Below are positions 19,104 through 27,134 of a stretch of 64,000 nucleotides of DNA, in pieces (the first letter of the stretch is position 1; the number at the start of each line of letters is the position of its first letter). The notes under the pieces are model-generated. The model saw nothing but the letters and a program-made list of their open reading frames with translations, was not told where the DNA came from and searched no databases. The position numbers and the translations under genes are program-made. The stretch is from an uncultured bacterium (GTDB taxonomy: Bacteria; Bacillota; Clostridia; Lachnospirales; Lachnospiraceae), in NCBI GenBank assembly GCA_947243845.1, contig CAMXIF010000003.1, forward strand, positions 109,704 through 173,703, written 5' to 3'.

Positions 19104-20519
19104 ATGATACAATTTGGGACAGGCGGCTGGAGAGCCGTAATCGGTGACGGATTTACAAGAGAAAATATCCAGATTCTATCCAGGGCCATTTGTGATAAAA
19201 TGAGAGAGGAAAATGTGGCTGACAAAGGCATTGTCCTGGGCTACGACAGACGCTTTCTCTCCAAAGAGGCAATGCAGTGGGCAGCACAGGTCTTTGCTAA
19301 GGAAGGCATCAAGGCTTACCTGATCAACAAATCAGCGCCCACACCCCTGGTCATGTTTTATGTGATGAAACACGAATTTCACTACGGTATGATGATTACA
19401 GCAAGCCACAATCCCGCCATTTATAACGGCATCAAGGTCTTTACCTACGGCGGCAGGGATGCGGATGAAGTGCAGACAGCGGATATAGAGAGATATATCA
19501 ATGAAGTGACGGACATCCCGGTGGAAGATCTGACCTATCAGGAAGGTCTTGAGCAGGGGCTGATCGAGGAGATTTATCCACTGAACGAATATCTGGACAG
19601 CATCATTGATACCATAGATATGGGCAAAATCAAGAAGCGCGGCCTGCGGGTTGCCCTGGATCCCATGTACGGTGTCAGCGAGACTTCCCTGAAGACCATC
19701 CTGATGACTGCCAGATGCGAGGTGGAAACCATCCACGAAAGGCACGATACCCTGTTTGGCGGCAAACTGCCGGCGCCCACGGCCCAGACACTTCGCGCCC
19801 TGCAAAACTATGTAATCGACAGACGCTGCGACCTGGGTATCGCAACGGACGGCGATGCAGACCGAATCGGTGTCATCGATGATAAGGGTAATTTCCTTCA
19901 CCCCAATGATATCCTTGTCCTGTTGTATTATTATCTGGTAAAATATAAAGGCTGGCACGGTGCAGCCGTGAGGAATATCTGCACCACCCATCTCCTGGAT
20001 CGGGTAGCGGAAAGTTTTGGCGAATCCTGTTATGAGGTTCCGGTGGGATTCAAACACATCTCCGCCAAAATGTTCGCCACGGACGCCATCATCGGCGGTG
20101 AGTCTTCCGGCGGTATGGCAGTCAGAGGCCATATCAAGGGCAAGGACGGCATCTACGCCTCCGCCCTCTTGGTGGAAATGATCGCGGTGACCGGCATGCC
20201 GCTGTCACAGATCATGGAGACTATCCGCAAAGAATACGGCGGCATGGCATTGGAAGAGCGGGATTATCGCTTCAGCCCGCAGCGCAAGGTGGAAATCCAC
20301 AAACAGATCCTGGAGGACAAGGAACTGCCGCAGATTCCTTATGAGATTGACCGAATCTCCTATCTGGACGGGCTTAAGATATACTTAAAGGACGGCGGTT
20401 GGATCTCCGTAAGGTTCTCTGGCACAGAACCACTTTTACGAATTTTCTGTGAGATGAAGGCTCCCCATGAGGCCGCTGCATTCTGCGAACTCTTTGAAGA
20501 GTACTTATCTTTAAAATAG
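19104..20519 (+). CDS. Phosphohexomutase (phosphoglucomutase/phosphomannomutase family)
   Basis: This 471-aa alpha-D-phosphohexomutase has all four active-site elements: ITASHNP with the phosphoserine, the metal loop DGDADRIG, the sugar-binding GGESSGG and the phosphate-binding RFSGTEPLLR. It lies directly after the GH94 phosphorylase, so it probably turns the sugar-1-phosphate made there into sugar-6-phosphate. Whether it prefers glucose or N-acetylglucosamine cannot be told from the motifs. Confidence 0.88.
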   Translation: MIQFGTGGWRAVIGDGFTRENIQILSRAICDKMREENVADKGIVLGYDRRFLSKEAMQWAAQVFAKEGIKAYLINKSAPTPLVMFYVMKHEFHYGMMITASHNPAIYNGIKVFTYGGRDADEVQTADIERYINEVTDIPVEDLTYQEGLEQGLIEEIYPLNEYLDSIIDTIDMGKIKKRGLRVALDPMYGVSETSLKTILMTARCEVETIHERHDTLFGGKLPAPTAQTLRALQNYVIDRRCDLGIATDGDADRIGVIDDKGNFLHPNDILVLLYYYLVKYKGWHGAAVRNICTTHLLDRVAESFGESCYEVPVGFKHISAKMFATDAIIGGESSGGMAVRGHIKGKDGIYASALLVEMIAVTGMPLSQIMETIRKEYGGMALEERDYRFSPQRKVEIHKQILEDKELPQIPYEIDRISYLDGLKIYLKDGGWISVRFSGTEPLLRIFCEMKAPHEAAAFCELFEEYLSLK

Positions 20520-20544
20520 TGACAAATCACACAACCATTTTCCG

Positions 20545-20568
20545 GACGCAGGTCATTACACCTGCGTC
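20545..20568 (+). terminator. Hairpin, weak terminator or attenuator
   Basis: GACGCAGGT and ACCTGCGTC form a perfect 9-bp stem with a 6-nt loop between the mutase and the sensor kinase. The following stretch is only moderately T-rich, so partial read-through into the next gene is likely. Confidence 0.6.
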
Positions 20569-20597
20569 TGCTTCCAATTTAAGGTAAGGACAAAGAT

Positions 20598-22373
20598 ATG
20601 GACATCCTAAACGAACAATACACACAAAAGAAATCACTGCGATGGAGTATGGTCAGAAGACTGCTGTTCGGGTGGTTTTTTCCGCTGTTTATACTGATTC
20701 TTATGATGATATTGATGATAACCGGCAACCTGTATCATCAGGTGGAACATACCATCACGGCTTCCATGGAAAAAACAGCGGACATCCTGCAGATCCAGTT
20801 AAAGGACTGCGAGACCGCCTCCAAAAACACTTCCTATATGGGCGTGATCTACAAATTATATACCGCATATCTGACTGATGATGATTCAGACACCTTTGAA
20901 AGAAAGACCAAAGAGTTCTTAACCCAGCAGTACGCCTATAATGATAATTGCAAAACTGCACATCTTATCATACTGAGGGAGAAAGACAACTGCTATTACG
21001 CCTTAAATAACAGCAATGACGGAAGCTATCAGGATGTTGTTTTCTTTCAATCCAAGGCGCAGGAGCCAATCCTTGAAACGGCCCGTACACTCGATACCGG
21101 TACAACTCTGGTGTGCGTGGAGGGAAGATTGTATATGATCCGGAATCTGGTCACTCCGAAATTTGTGCCCTATGGCGTACTTGCACTGGAACTGGATGAA
21201 GAATCCCTGATGCAGAGTTTCCCTGGTATATGGGGTTATACGGGGGTCAGTCTGTATTGGAATAAGGAACTGGTAAACGCCACGGACAACAATGCCGCTA
21301 AGATCCTGCCTGACAATATACAGACAAAACTGAACGAAGCAAACACCTTGTATGAGCACCATCCCGGCTCCAGTTCCTATATTCACCATCAAATAAATAC
21401 CTATGGCGGCACACTGGTTCTTTCCGTCAGCCTGGACAATCGGGTCATCCACGCTGAGACCAACTCCATGCAGTACCTTTTTCTGTTCCTGCTCATCTTC
21501 ATGATACCGCTTGTCATACAGATGATGCGTTTTTTCCATAAAAAGGTGACGGTACCTCTGCAAGACCTTATTCAGGGCGCGGACGCCGTCCGGGAAGGGA
21601 ATCTGGGTATCCAAATTGCAAATATAGAAGACAACCGGGAATTTTATCATGTAAAAGATTCCTTCAACCACATGTCCTTGCAGCTTAAAAACCAGTTTGA
21701 CAAAATCTATCTGGAAGAAATCGCCTTGCGGGATGCCAAGATCATGGCCCTACAGTCACAGATCAATCCCCATTTCCTGAATAACACGCTGGAAATCATT
21801 AACTGGGAAGCAAGGCTGAATGGCAACTATAAAGTGAGCGGCATGATCGAAGCCCTCTCCACCATGCTTGGCGCCACCATGAACCGCAAAGAAGCGCAGT
21901 TTCATTCCATTGCCGAAGAGATGGCCTATGCCGATGCCTACCTGTATATCATTGCCCAGCGCTTTGGTACGAAATTTCAGTGTACAAAACATATTGATGA
22001 AAGCCTCATGACCATCCAGATCCCTCGACTGATCATTCAGCCCATTGTGGAAAATGCGGTGGAACACGGTATGAACATTTCCACAAAAGGCTGCCTGGAA
22101 ATCCGTCTTTATAAGAGGGAAGATGGCTATCTATGTATAGAGATTGAGGATAACGGACATTTGACGAAAGAAGATAAGAATAAGATAGACAGGCTTCTCT
22201 CCAAGGACATAATCCCATCCGGAGAAAAGAGAGTCAGCCTCGGCATCCGTAATGTTGACCAGAGACTCAAGATGATTTACGGTGATGATTGTGGATTATT
22301 TATAATAGGAAATGAACAAGAAAATACAATTAGCACAATTTTGCTCAAAACAGAAGTGCCAACCGAGCAATAA
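20598..22373 (+). CDS. YesM-type sensor histidine kinase
   Basis: This 591-aa membrane kinase has two helices (about 25-50 and 290-312) flanking a large extracellular sensor, then HAMP. The YesM/LytS-type His_kinase domain follows, with the phosphoacceptor in LQSQINPHFLNNTLEIINW and the N-box in PIVENAVEHGM. This subfamily typically controls a carbohydrate ABC transporter through an AraC-type response regulator, and exactly such genes follow at 22472-26929. Its separation from the regulator by the transporter is unusual but still one directional module. Confidence 0.9.
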   Translation: MDILNEQYTQKKSLRWSMVRRLLFGWFFPLFILILMMILMITGNLYHQVEHTITASMEKTADILQIQLKDCETASKNTSYMGVIYKLYTAYLTDDDSDTFERKTKEFLTQQYAYNDNCKTAHLIILREKDNCYYALNNSNDGSYQDVVFFQSKAQEPILETARTLDTGTTLVCVEGRLYMIRNLVTPKFVPYGVLALELDEESLMQSFPGIWGYTGVSLYWNKELVNATDNNAAKILPDNIQTKLNEANTLYEHHPGSSSYIHHQINTYGGTLVLSVSLDNRVIHAETNSMQYLFLFLLIFMIPLVIQMMRFFHKKVTVPLQDLIQGADAVREGNLGIQIANIEDNREFYHVKDSFNHMSLQLKNQFDKIYLEEIALRDAKIMALQSQINPHFLNNTLEIINWEARLNGNYKVSGMIEALSTMLGATMNRKEAQFHSIAEEMAYADAYLYIIAQRFGTKFQCTKHIDESLMTIQIPRLIIQPIVENAVEHGMNISTKGCLEIRLYKREDGYLCIEIEDNGHLTKEDKNKIDRLLSKDIIPSGEKRVSLGIRNVDQRLKMIYGDDCGLFIIGNEQENTISTILLKTEVPTEQ

Positions 22374-22471
22374 AAGGCAAAAAAAGACAATCCCAACAAT
22401 TACCCTTTGTTTCTTTTGCAGGTATGATATAGATGTAACCAAACAAAAGAAATCAACAAGGGAGGAAAATA

Positions 22472-23890
22472 ATGAAAAAAAGAGTCATAGCAGCAATGCT
22501 CGCGGGAATGATGGTATTATCCGTTACCGCATGCGGTAACAGCGCAGGAAGCACAGGATCTGATGCACCCGCGCCGGCACAGACAACAGAAAGTACAGAA
22601 GCTCCAGAGAGTACAACCGACCAGGCACCGGCAGCCGAGACAGCACATCCTGCAGGCCCGGTGGAACTGACAGTCACTACCACCTTTGCAGGTGAGGACA
22701 CCAACGCACAGAATTACAAAGACGCCGTGAAAGCCTGGGAGGAACAGACCGGCAATACAATCGTAGACACTTCCGCAACTGCGGACGAAACCTTCAAGAT
22801 GAGAGTGGCAACAGACTTTGAGACCGGCTCCGAACCGGATGTACTGTTCTTCTTCAATGGTGCAGATGCCAACAGTTTCATCGAGGCAGGCAAGGTAGTA
22901 TCCCTCGATGAGATCCGCACAGAGTATCCGGAATACGCCACCAACATGAATGAAGACCTGATCACTGATTCCCTGGTAGATGGCAAGAAATACGCAATAC
23001 CGGTAAATGGTTACTGGGAAGCGATGTTTGTCAACACAGAGGTTCTGGAGGCCGCAGGTGTAGCAATGCCCGGTCCAGACTACACAATGGATATGTTCAA
23101 GGCAGACTGCGAAAAGATCAAAGCAGCAGGTTACACACCTATCGCAGCGGCGCTTGGCAACATTCCTCACTACTGGTGGGAGTTCGCCATTTTCAACAAC
23201 CAGTCTCCTGACACCCATCTGGAAATCCCGGAAAGCGTGGAAGATGCCAATGGTCAGGCTTGGGTTTCCGGTATGAACGACATCAAAGAACTGTATGAAC
23301 TGGGATACTTCCCTGACAACACACTCTCTGCAACAGATGATGAGACCTTTGCAATGTTTACAGACAGCAAGGCAGCGTTCCTGATCGATGGTTCCTGGAA
23401 AGTCGGCGGTATCGTAGGCTCCTGCCAGTCAGATCCGGAAGATCCTTCTACACTTGATGCAGACAAACTTGCGAAATTCGATGTAACATATGTACCCGGC
23501 AAGGGCAGCAGAAAAGCAACCGATCTGGTGGGCGGTCTTTCTTCCGGCTACTACATTACAAGAAAAGCATGGGATGACCCGGACAAGAGAGCAGCAGCAG
23601 TTAATTTCGTAGAGTACATGACTTCCGATACAGTTGTTCCCGCTTTTGCACAGCACGCAGCATCCGCATTAAAGAACGCACCGGAAGTTGACCCCGCTCA
23701 GTTCAACGAGTTACAGCGTAAATCCATCGAGATGATGGCTGGAGTAACATCTCTCACAGGCGCAGTACAGGATTTATTCCAGGGTGACTGCCGCGTATCT
23801 ACCTTCGATGGCATGCCTGAGATCGTAACCGGTAGAACACAGGCCGTAGATGCGGTAGCGGAAGGTCTGGACGCTTATCACAATCAGTAA
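22472..23890 (+). CDS. ABC transporter sugar-binding lipoprotein
   Basis: This 472-aa family-1 extracellular solute-binding protein has a lipoprotein signal ending in LSVTAC (lipidated Cys) and a low-complexity Ala/Thr/Glu/Pro linker at about 22-65. The conserved family segments are intact, such as AIPVNGYWEAMFVN and FLIDGSWKVGG. It delivers an oligosaccharide to the two permeases downstream. The ribosome site AGGGAGG is strong. No ATPase gene is present, as is usual for carbohydrate systems that share an MsmK-type ATPase. Confidence 0.93.
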   Translation: MKKRVIAAMLAGMMVLSVTACGNSAGSTGSDAPAPAQTTESTEAPESTTDQAPAAETAHPAGPVELTVTTTFAGEDTNAQNYKDAVKAWEEQTGNTIVDTSATADETFKMRVATDFETGSEPDVLFFFNGADANSFIEAGKVVSLDEIRTEYPEYATNMNEDLITDSLVDGKKYAIPVNGYWEAMFVNTEVLEAAGVAMPGPDYTMDMFKADCEKIKAAGYTPIAAALGNIPHYWWEFAIFNNQSPDTHLEIPESVEDANGQAWVSGMNDIKELYELGYFPDNTLSATDDETFAMFTDSKAAFLIDGSWKVGGIVGSCQSDPEDPSTLDADKLAKFDVTYVPGKGSRKATDLVGGLSSGYYITRKAWDDPDKRAAAVNFVEYMTSDTVVPAFAQHAASALKNAPEVDPAQFNELQRKSIEMMAGVTSLTGAVQDLFQGDCRVSTFDGMPEIVTGRTQAVDAVAEGLDAYHNQ

Positions 23891-23917
23891 TACTTGACAG
23901 AATATGAATCAGCTAAA

Positions 23918-23947
23918 AGGGGCAGGGGATCACCCTGCCTCCTTTTT
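23918..23947 (+). terminator. Attenuator hairpin between binding protein and permease genes
   Basis: GGCAGGG and CCCTGCC form a 7-bp core stem extended by G-T and G-C pairs, followed by a short T run. Such a structure would let the binding-protein message accumulate above the permease message. Confidence 0.65.
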
Positions 23948-23979
23948 CCAAAACAACCGGTTTTAAATGGAGGTGTCTT

Positions 23980-24867
23980 ATGGGAGCAAATATCTATCGC
24001 AACAAAAAACCAGCGTACGTATTCCTGATACCCGCTTTCCTGTTCATGATCCTGTTTCTTTACTTTCCTTTTTTCAAAAATATCGTGAACAGCTTTATGC
24101 ATATCAAGCAGCTTGGGAGTTCCGCCACCAGCTTCAATACACCCTGGTATAGCAACTATGCAGAAATAATTCAAGATGAAAACGTATGGACATCCATCAA
24201 AAATACACTGATCATGATGGTCGTCACCCTGATCGGCCAGGTTGGCATCGCTATCGTACTGGCGCTGATGGTAGATAATATCGGCAGGGGCAAACAGTTT
24301 TTTAAGACCGTCTTCTTCTTTCCAATCGTAATCTCAGCAACCGCTTTAGGTCTGCTGTTTAACCTGATCTTTTTGTATGACAAAGGTATGGTCAACCAGC
24401 TTTTAGAATCACTCGGCAAAAGCCAGCTGACCGACTGGAAAGCCGAAGGCATCGCACTGTTTACCATGATGCTTCCCGTAATGTGGCAGTATGTGGGATT
24501 TTACTTTGTCATTCTCGTCACAGGCTTAAACAACATTTCCGATGAACTGTATGAAGCAGCGCGAATCGATGGTGCATCCACCCTGCAAAGTGTGCGTTAC
24601 ATCTCACTCCCGCTTCTGCATAACGTCATCTGTACCTGCAGCGTGTTGGCGGTGACCGGAGCCCTTAAAGTATTCGATCTCCCCTGGACGATGTTCCCGA
24701 AAGGTATGCCGCTCAAGTCTACCTTCCTGACAGGTACCTACATGTACTACCATACCATGGAGACCAAGAATGTAGACTACGGCTGTGCACTGGCTGTGCT
24801 GATCGTTGCACTTGGTATTGTATTGTCCAAAGTAGTCAATGCAATCTTCCGCGAAAAAGACTATTAA
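23980..24867 (+). CDS. Sugar ABC transporter permease (MalF/UgpA type)
   Basis: This 295-aa protein has about six membrane helices and the EAA loop (YEAARIDGASTLQSVRYISLP) that docks to the ATPase. It pairs with the permease that starts 14 bp downstream and the binding protein upstream. The ATG has a GGAGG site upstream. Confidence 0.93.
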   Translation: MGANIYRNKKPAYVFLIPAFLFMILFLYFPFFKNIVNSFMHIKQLGSSATSFNTPWYSNYAEIIQDENVWTSIKNTLIMMVVTLIGQVGIAIVLALMVDNIGRGKQFFKTVFFFPIVISATALGLLFNLIFLYDKGMVNQLLESLGKSQLTDWKAEGIALFTMMLPVMWQYVGFYFVILVTGLNNISDELYEAARIDGASTLQSVRYISLPLLHNVICTCSVLAVTGALKVFDLPWTMFPKGMPLKSTFLTGTYMYYHTMETKNVDYGCALAVLIVALGIVLSKVVNAIFREKDY

Positions 24868-24881
24868 AGGAGGGATAAAAT

Positions 24882-25742
24882 ATGACTAGGAATAGAACGT
24901 TTTCCGTTGGACGGAGCATTGTCTATCTGCTGTTGATCCTCTGGTCCATAACAACCATATATCCCATCTTCTGGGTACTGCAGAACTCCTTTAAGGCGAA
25001 AGATAAAATCCTGGCAGACTCCTTTTCACTACCTTTCGGGGAATTATTCACGATGGCCAACTACCGGAAAGCTTTCGACAGCCTGAATATCGTCAATGCC
25101 TATAAGAACAGTATCTTTATTTCCACCATGGTGGCCTTGTTCGTCATTCTGCTGGCAGGTATGGCAGCATACGCACTTTCCAGATACAAATTCCCTGGGT
25201 CAGAGTTTCTTCATACCATGGTCATTGCAGGTATGATGTTCCCGGTATTTGCCACGATCGTGCCGGTATTTGCCATGGAGTTTTCCTGGGGAATCGCCAA
25301 TACAGGCAACTGGTTTCTGACAATGTTGTCAGTAATTCTGCCACAGGTGGCAGGCAATCTCTCCTTTGCCATGGTAGTCCTGATCGGCTACATCAAGGGA
25401 CTTCCAGTGGAACTGGAAGAGGCAGCGTATATGGAAGGCTGCAACGCTTTTCAGATTTATTTCAAAGTTGTTTTACCGCTCACCAAGCCTTCCTTTGCAA
25501 CCGTAGCCATCTTCTCTTTTCTATGGAGTTATAACGACCTGTTTACACAAATGTTCTTCTTAACCAGGCCTGATATGTATGGTATTACCACTCTGCTAAA
25601 CAGACTGACTGCCAAAGAGGGAACCAACTACGGCCTGATGGCGTCAGCGGTAACATTGGTAATTGTTCCGGTTATTATTGTATATTGTTTCCTGCAGAAG
25701 TATATTATTAAGGGAATGACAGCAGGGGCGGTCAAAGGCTAG
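24882..25742 (+). CDS. Sugar ABC transporter permease (MalG/UgpE type)
   Basis: This 286-aa protein has six predicted helices and the EAA loop (EEAAYMEGCNAFQIYFKVVLP). AAAGGAGGG precedes the ATG. Its stop codon abuts the first hairpin of the 62-bp repeat array, whose GGAGT begins on the last base of the TAG. Confidence 0.93.
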   Translation: MTRNRTFSVGRSIVYLLLILWSITTIYPIFWVLQNSFKAKDKILADSFSLPFGELFTMANYRKAFDSLNIVNAYKNSIFISTMVALFVILLAGMAAYALSRYKFPGSEFLHTMVIAGMMFPVFATIVPVFAMEFSWGIANTGNWFLTMLSVILPQVAGNLSFAMVVLIGYIKGLPVELEEAAYMEGCNAFQIYFKVVLPLTKPSFATVAIFSFLWSYNDLFTQMFFLTRPDMYGITTLLNRLTAKEGTNYGLMASAVTLVIVPVIIVYCFLQKYIIKGMTAGAVKG

Positions 25743-26119
25743 GAGTAAATTTTCTGCGAAAATTAACTCCTCGAGATTCGCTTCGCGAACTCGGTATAAG
25801 CTTTCGGTTTTGTTCCTTCGAAAGCTAACTCCTCGAGATTTGCTTCGCGAACTCGGTATAAGCTTTCGCTTTTGTTCCTTCGAAAGCTAACTCCTCGAGA
25901 TTTGCTTCGCGAACTCGATATAAGCTTTCGCTTTTGTTCCTTCGAGAATTAACTCCTCGAGATTTGCTTTGCGAACTCGGTATAAGCTTTCGGTTTTGTT
26001 CCTTCAGGAATTAACTCCTCGAGATTCGCTTTGCGAACTCGGTATAAGCTTTCGGTATAAGCCTTAGGTTTTGTTCCTTCGGGAATTAACTCCTCGAATT
26101 TTGCTTCGCGAACTCGGTA
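25742..26119 (+). repeat. 62-bp tandem repeat array built of hairpins
   Basis: Repeat units start at TAACTCC positions 25764, 25826, 25888, 25950, 26012 and 26087. The period is exactly 62 bp for five units and 75 bp for the last, through a 13-bp internal duplication. A leading hairpin (25742-25770, arms GGAGTAAATTTTC and GAAAATTAACTCC) precedes them. Each unit holds hairpin A (CGAG-A-TTCGC-TTC-GCGAA-CTCG) and hairpin B (AGCTTTCG/CGAAAGCT around a T-rich loop), with most variants keeping the stems. This fills the 398-bp gap before the response regulator. I see no gene in it. Confidence 0.9.
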
Positions 26120-26140
26120 TGAATATGTGAGGGATGTGGA

Positions 26141-26929
26141 ATGTATAGAGTAGCTATTATTGATGATGAGCCTTTAATCGTGGAAGGATTGTGCAGGACG
26201 ATGCCCTGGGAAAAATGGGATTGTCAGGTGGTAGGCTGTGCCTACAATGGCAGAGAGGGGCTGGAGATGATACAGCAGGAAAAGCCCAACATTATCATCA
26301 CAGACATTAACATGCCTGAATTGGACGGTCTTAAGATGATCGCTGCTTTAAAATCAGAATTTCCGGATATGCAGCTGATCATCCTGACCGGCTACAGGGA
26401 ATTTGAATATGCCAGGGAAGCAATCTCTCTGGGCGTTGCGCGCTTTCTCCTAAAGCCTTCTAAAATGAGTGAACTGGTGGAAGCGCTGGATGAAGTGACC
26501 AAACGGCTGGCACAGTCTGGCGAATTTTTTCCGGAATCCCCTCTTACAGATGCAGAGGAAACATCCGAAAGCGATACTGATATATCTTATCACACAGAAG
26601 CTAACAGCTTTATCGTGAAAAACGCGCTGGAATACATCCGGGAAAATTCCCAGGAAAAGCTGCGCCTGTTGGATGTGGCCGACCAAGTTTATGTCAGTCA
26701 ATGGCATTTGTCCAAACTGCTCAACAAACATACTGGCAAGACTTTTTCCGATATCCTGAACAGCGCCCGTATAGATAAGGCCAAAGAACTGCTAAAAGAT
26801 CCTTCCCTGCGGATATACGATGTCGCGGAGATAGTAGGTTTTCAAGATCTGGCACACTTTTCCAGGGTATTTAAAAAGATAGAAGGCATGTCCGCCAACG
26901 AGTATCGCAACACCATAAATACCCTTTAA
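26141..26929 (+). CDS. YesN-type response regulator with AraC DNA-binding domain
   Basis: This 262-aa regulator has a receiver domain (ITDINMPELDG phosphoacceptor, FLLKPSK) and a C-terminal AraC-type pair of helix-turn-helices (LLDVADQVYVSQWHLSKLL, IYDVAEIVGFQDLAHFSRVF). It is the partner of the YesM-type kinase at 20598 and should activate the transporter operon. GAGGGATGTGG lies upstream of the ATG. Its message carries the repeat array directly upstream if it is transcribed with the permeases. Confidence 0.92.
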   Translation: MYRVAIIDDEPLIVEGLCRTMPWEKWDCQVVGCAYNGREGLEMIQQEKPNIIITDINMPELDGLKMIAALKSEFPDMQLIILTGYREFEYAREAISLGVARFLLKPSKMSELVEALDEVTKRLAQSGEFFPESPLTDAEETSESDTDISYHTEANSFIVKNALEYIRENSQEKLRLLDVADQVYVSQWHLSKLLNKHTGKTFSDILNSARIDKAKELLKDPSLRIYDVAEIVGFQDLAHFSRVFKKIEGMSANEYRNTINTL

Positions 26930-26978
26930 AAAAGGAACTTCGTTACAAATGCACAAGCTTTTTGTTTTACCTTTTAAC

Positions 26979-27006
26979 TAAAGCTTTTGTAGCATTCTGC
27001 CGATAT
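26979..27006 (+). promoter_or_regulatory. Sigma-28 (SigD/FliA) promoter of the flagellin gene
   Basis: TAAA (26979) and GCCGATAT (26999-27006) are separated by 16 bp, close to the motility sigma-factor consensus. This leaves a leader of about 120 nt before the flagellin start. Confidence 0.8.
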
Positions 27007-27023
27007 ACAATGTGAAATTATAT

Positions 27024-27049
27024 TTTAATATTGCATCTGCAATATTAAA
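27024..27049 (+). repeat. 26-bp dyad in the flagellin leader
   Basis: TTTAATATTGCA and TGCAATATTAAA are perfect 12-bp arms separated by two bases, about 18 bp downstream of the sigma-28 promoter. It may be a protein-binding palindrome or an RNA hairpin. Confidence 0.7.
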
Positions 27050-27084
27050 TTGACCGTTTAGTTAACGTTTTAATGCCAAACAGG

Positions 27085-27100
27085 CTGGTATTATTACCAG
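27085..27100 (+). promoter_or_regulatory. Leader hairpin before the flagellin ribosome site
   Basis: CTGGTA-TTAT-TACCAG is a 6-bp stem with a 4-nt loop. It is followed by three closely spaced GGA trinucleotides (27111-27128 region), the last in the Shine-Dalgarno GGAGG. This layout is compatible with CsrA control of flagellin translation, which is known for Bacillus hag. That role here is inference. Confidence 0.35.
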
Positions 27101-27134
27101 ATGACTGCAAGGAAGCAGGATATCGGAGGGCAGG

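Noticed and set aside
19332..20132. A 266-codon minus-strand frame inside the phosphohexomutase gene
   Set aside because: It is antisense to a clear enzyme and shows no protein motif. It is a by-product of codon use.
22517..23218. A Cys-rich minus-strand frame opposite the sugar-binding lipoprotein gene
   Set aside because: The Cys richness comes from antisense reading of the Ala/Thr-rich linker; there is no start signal.
25742..26119. CRISPR array
   Set aside because: The units are contiguous 62-bp repeats without unique spacers, and no cas genes are nearby.
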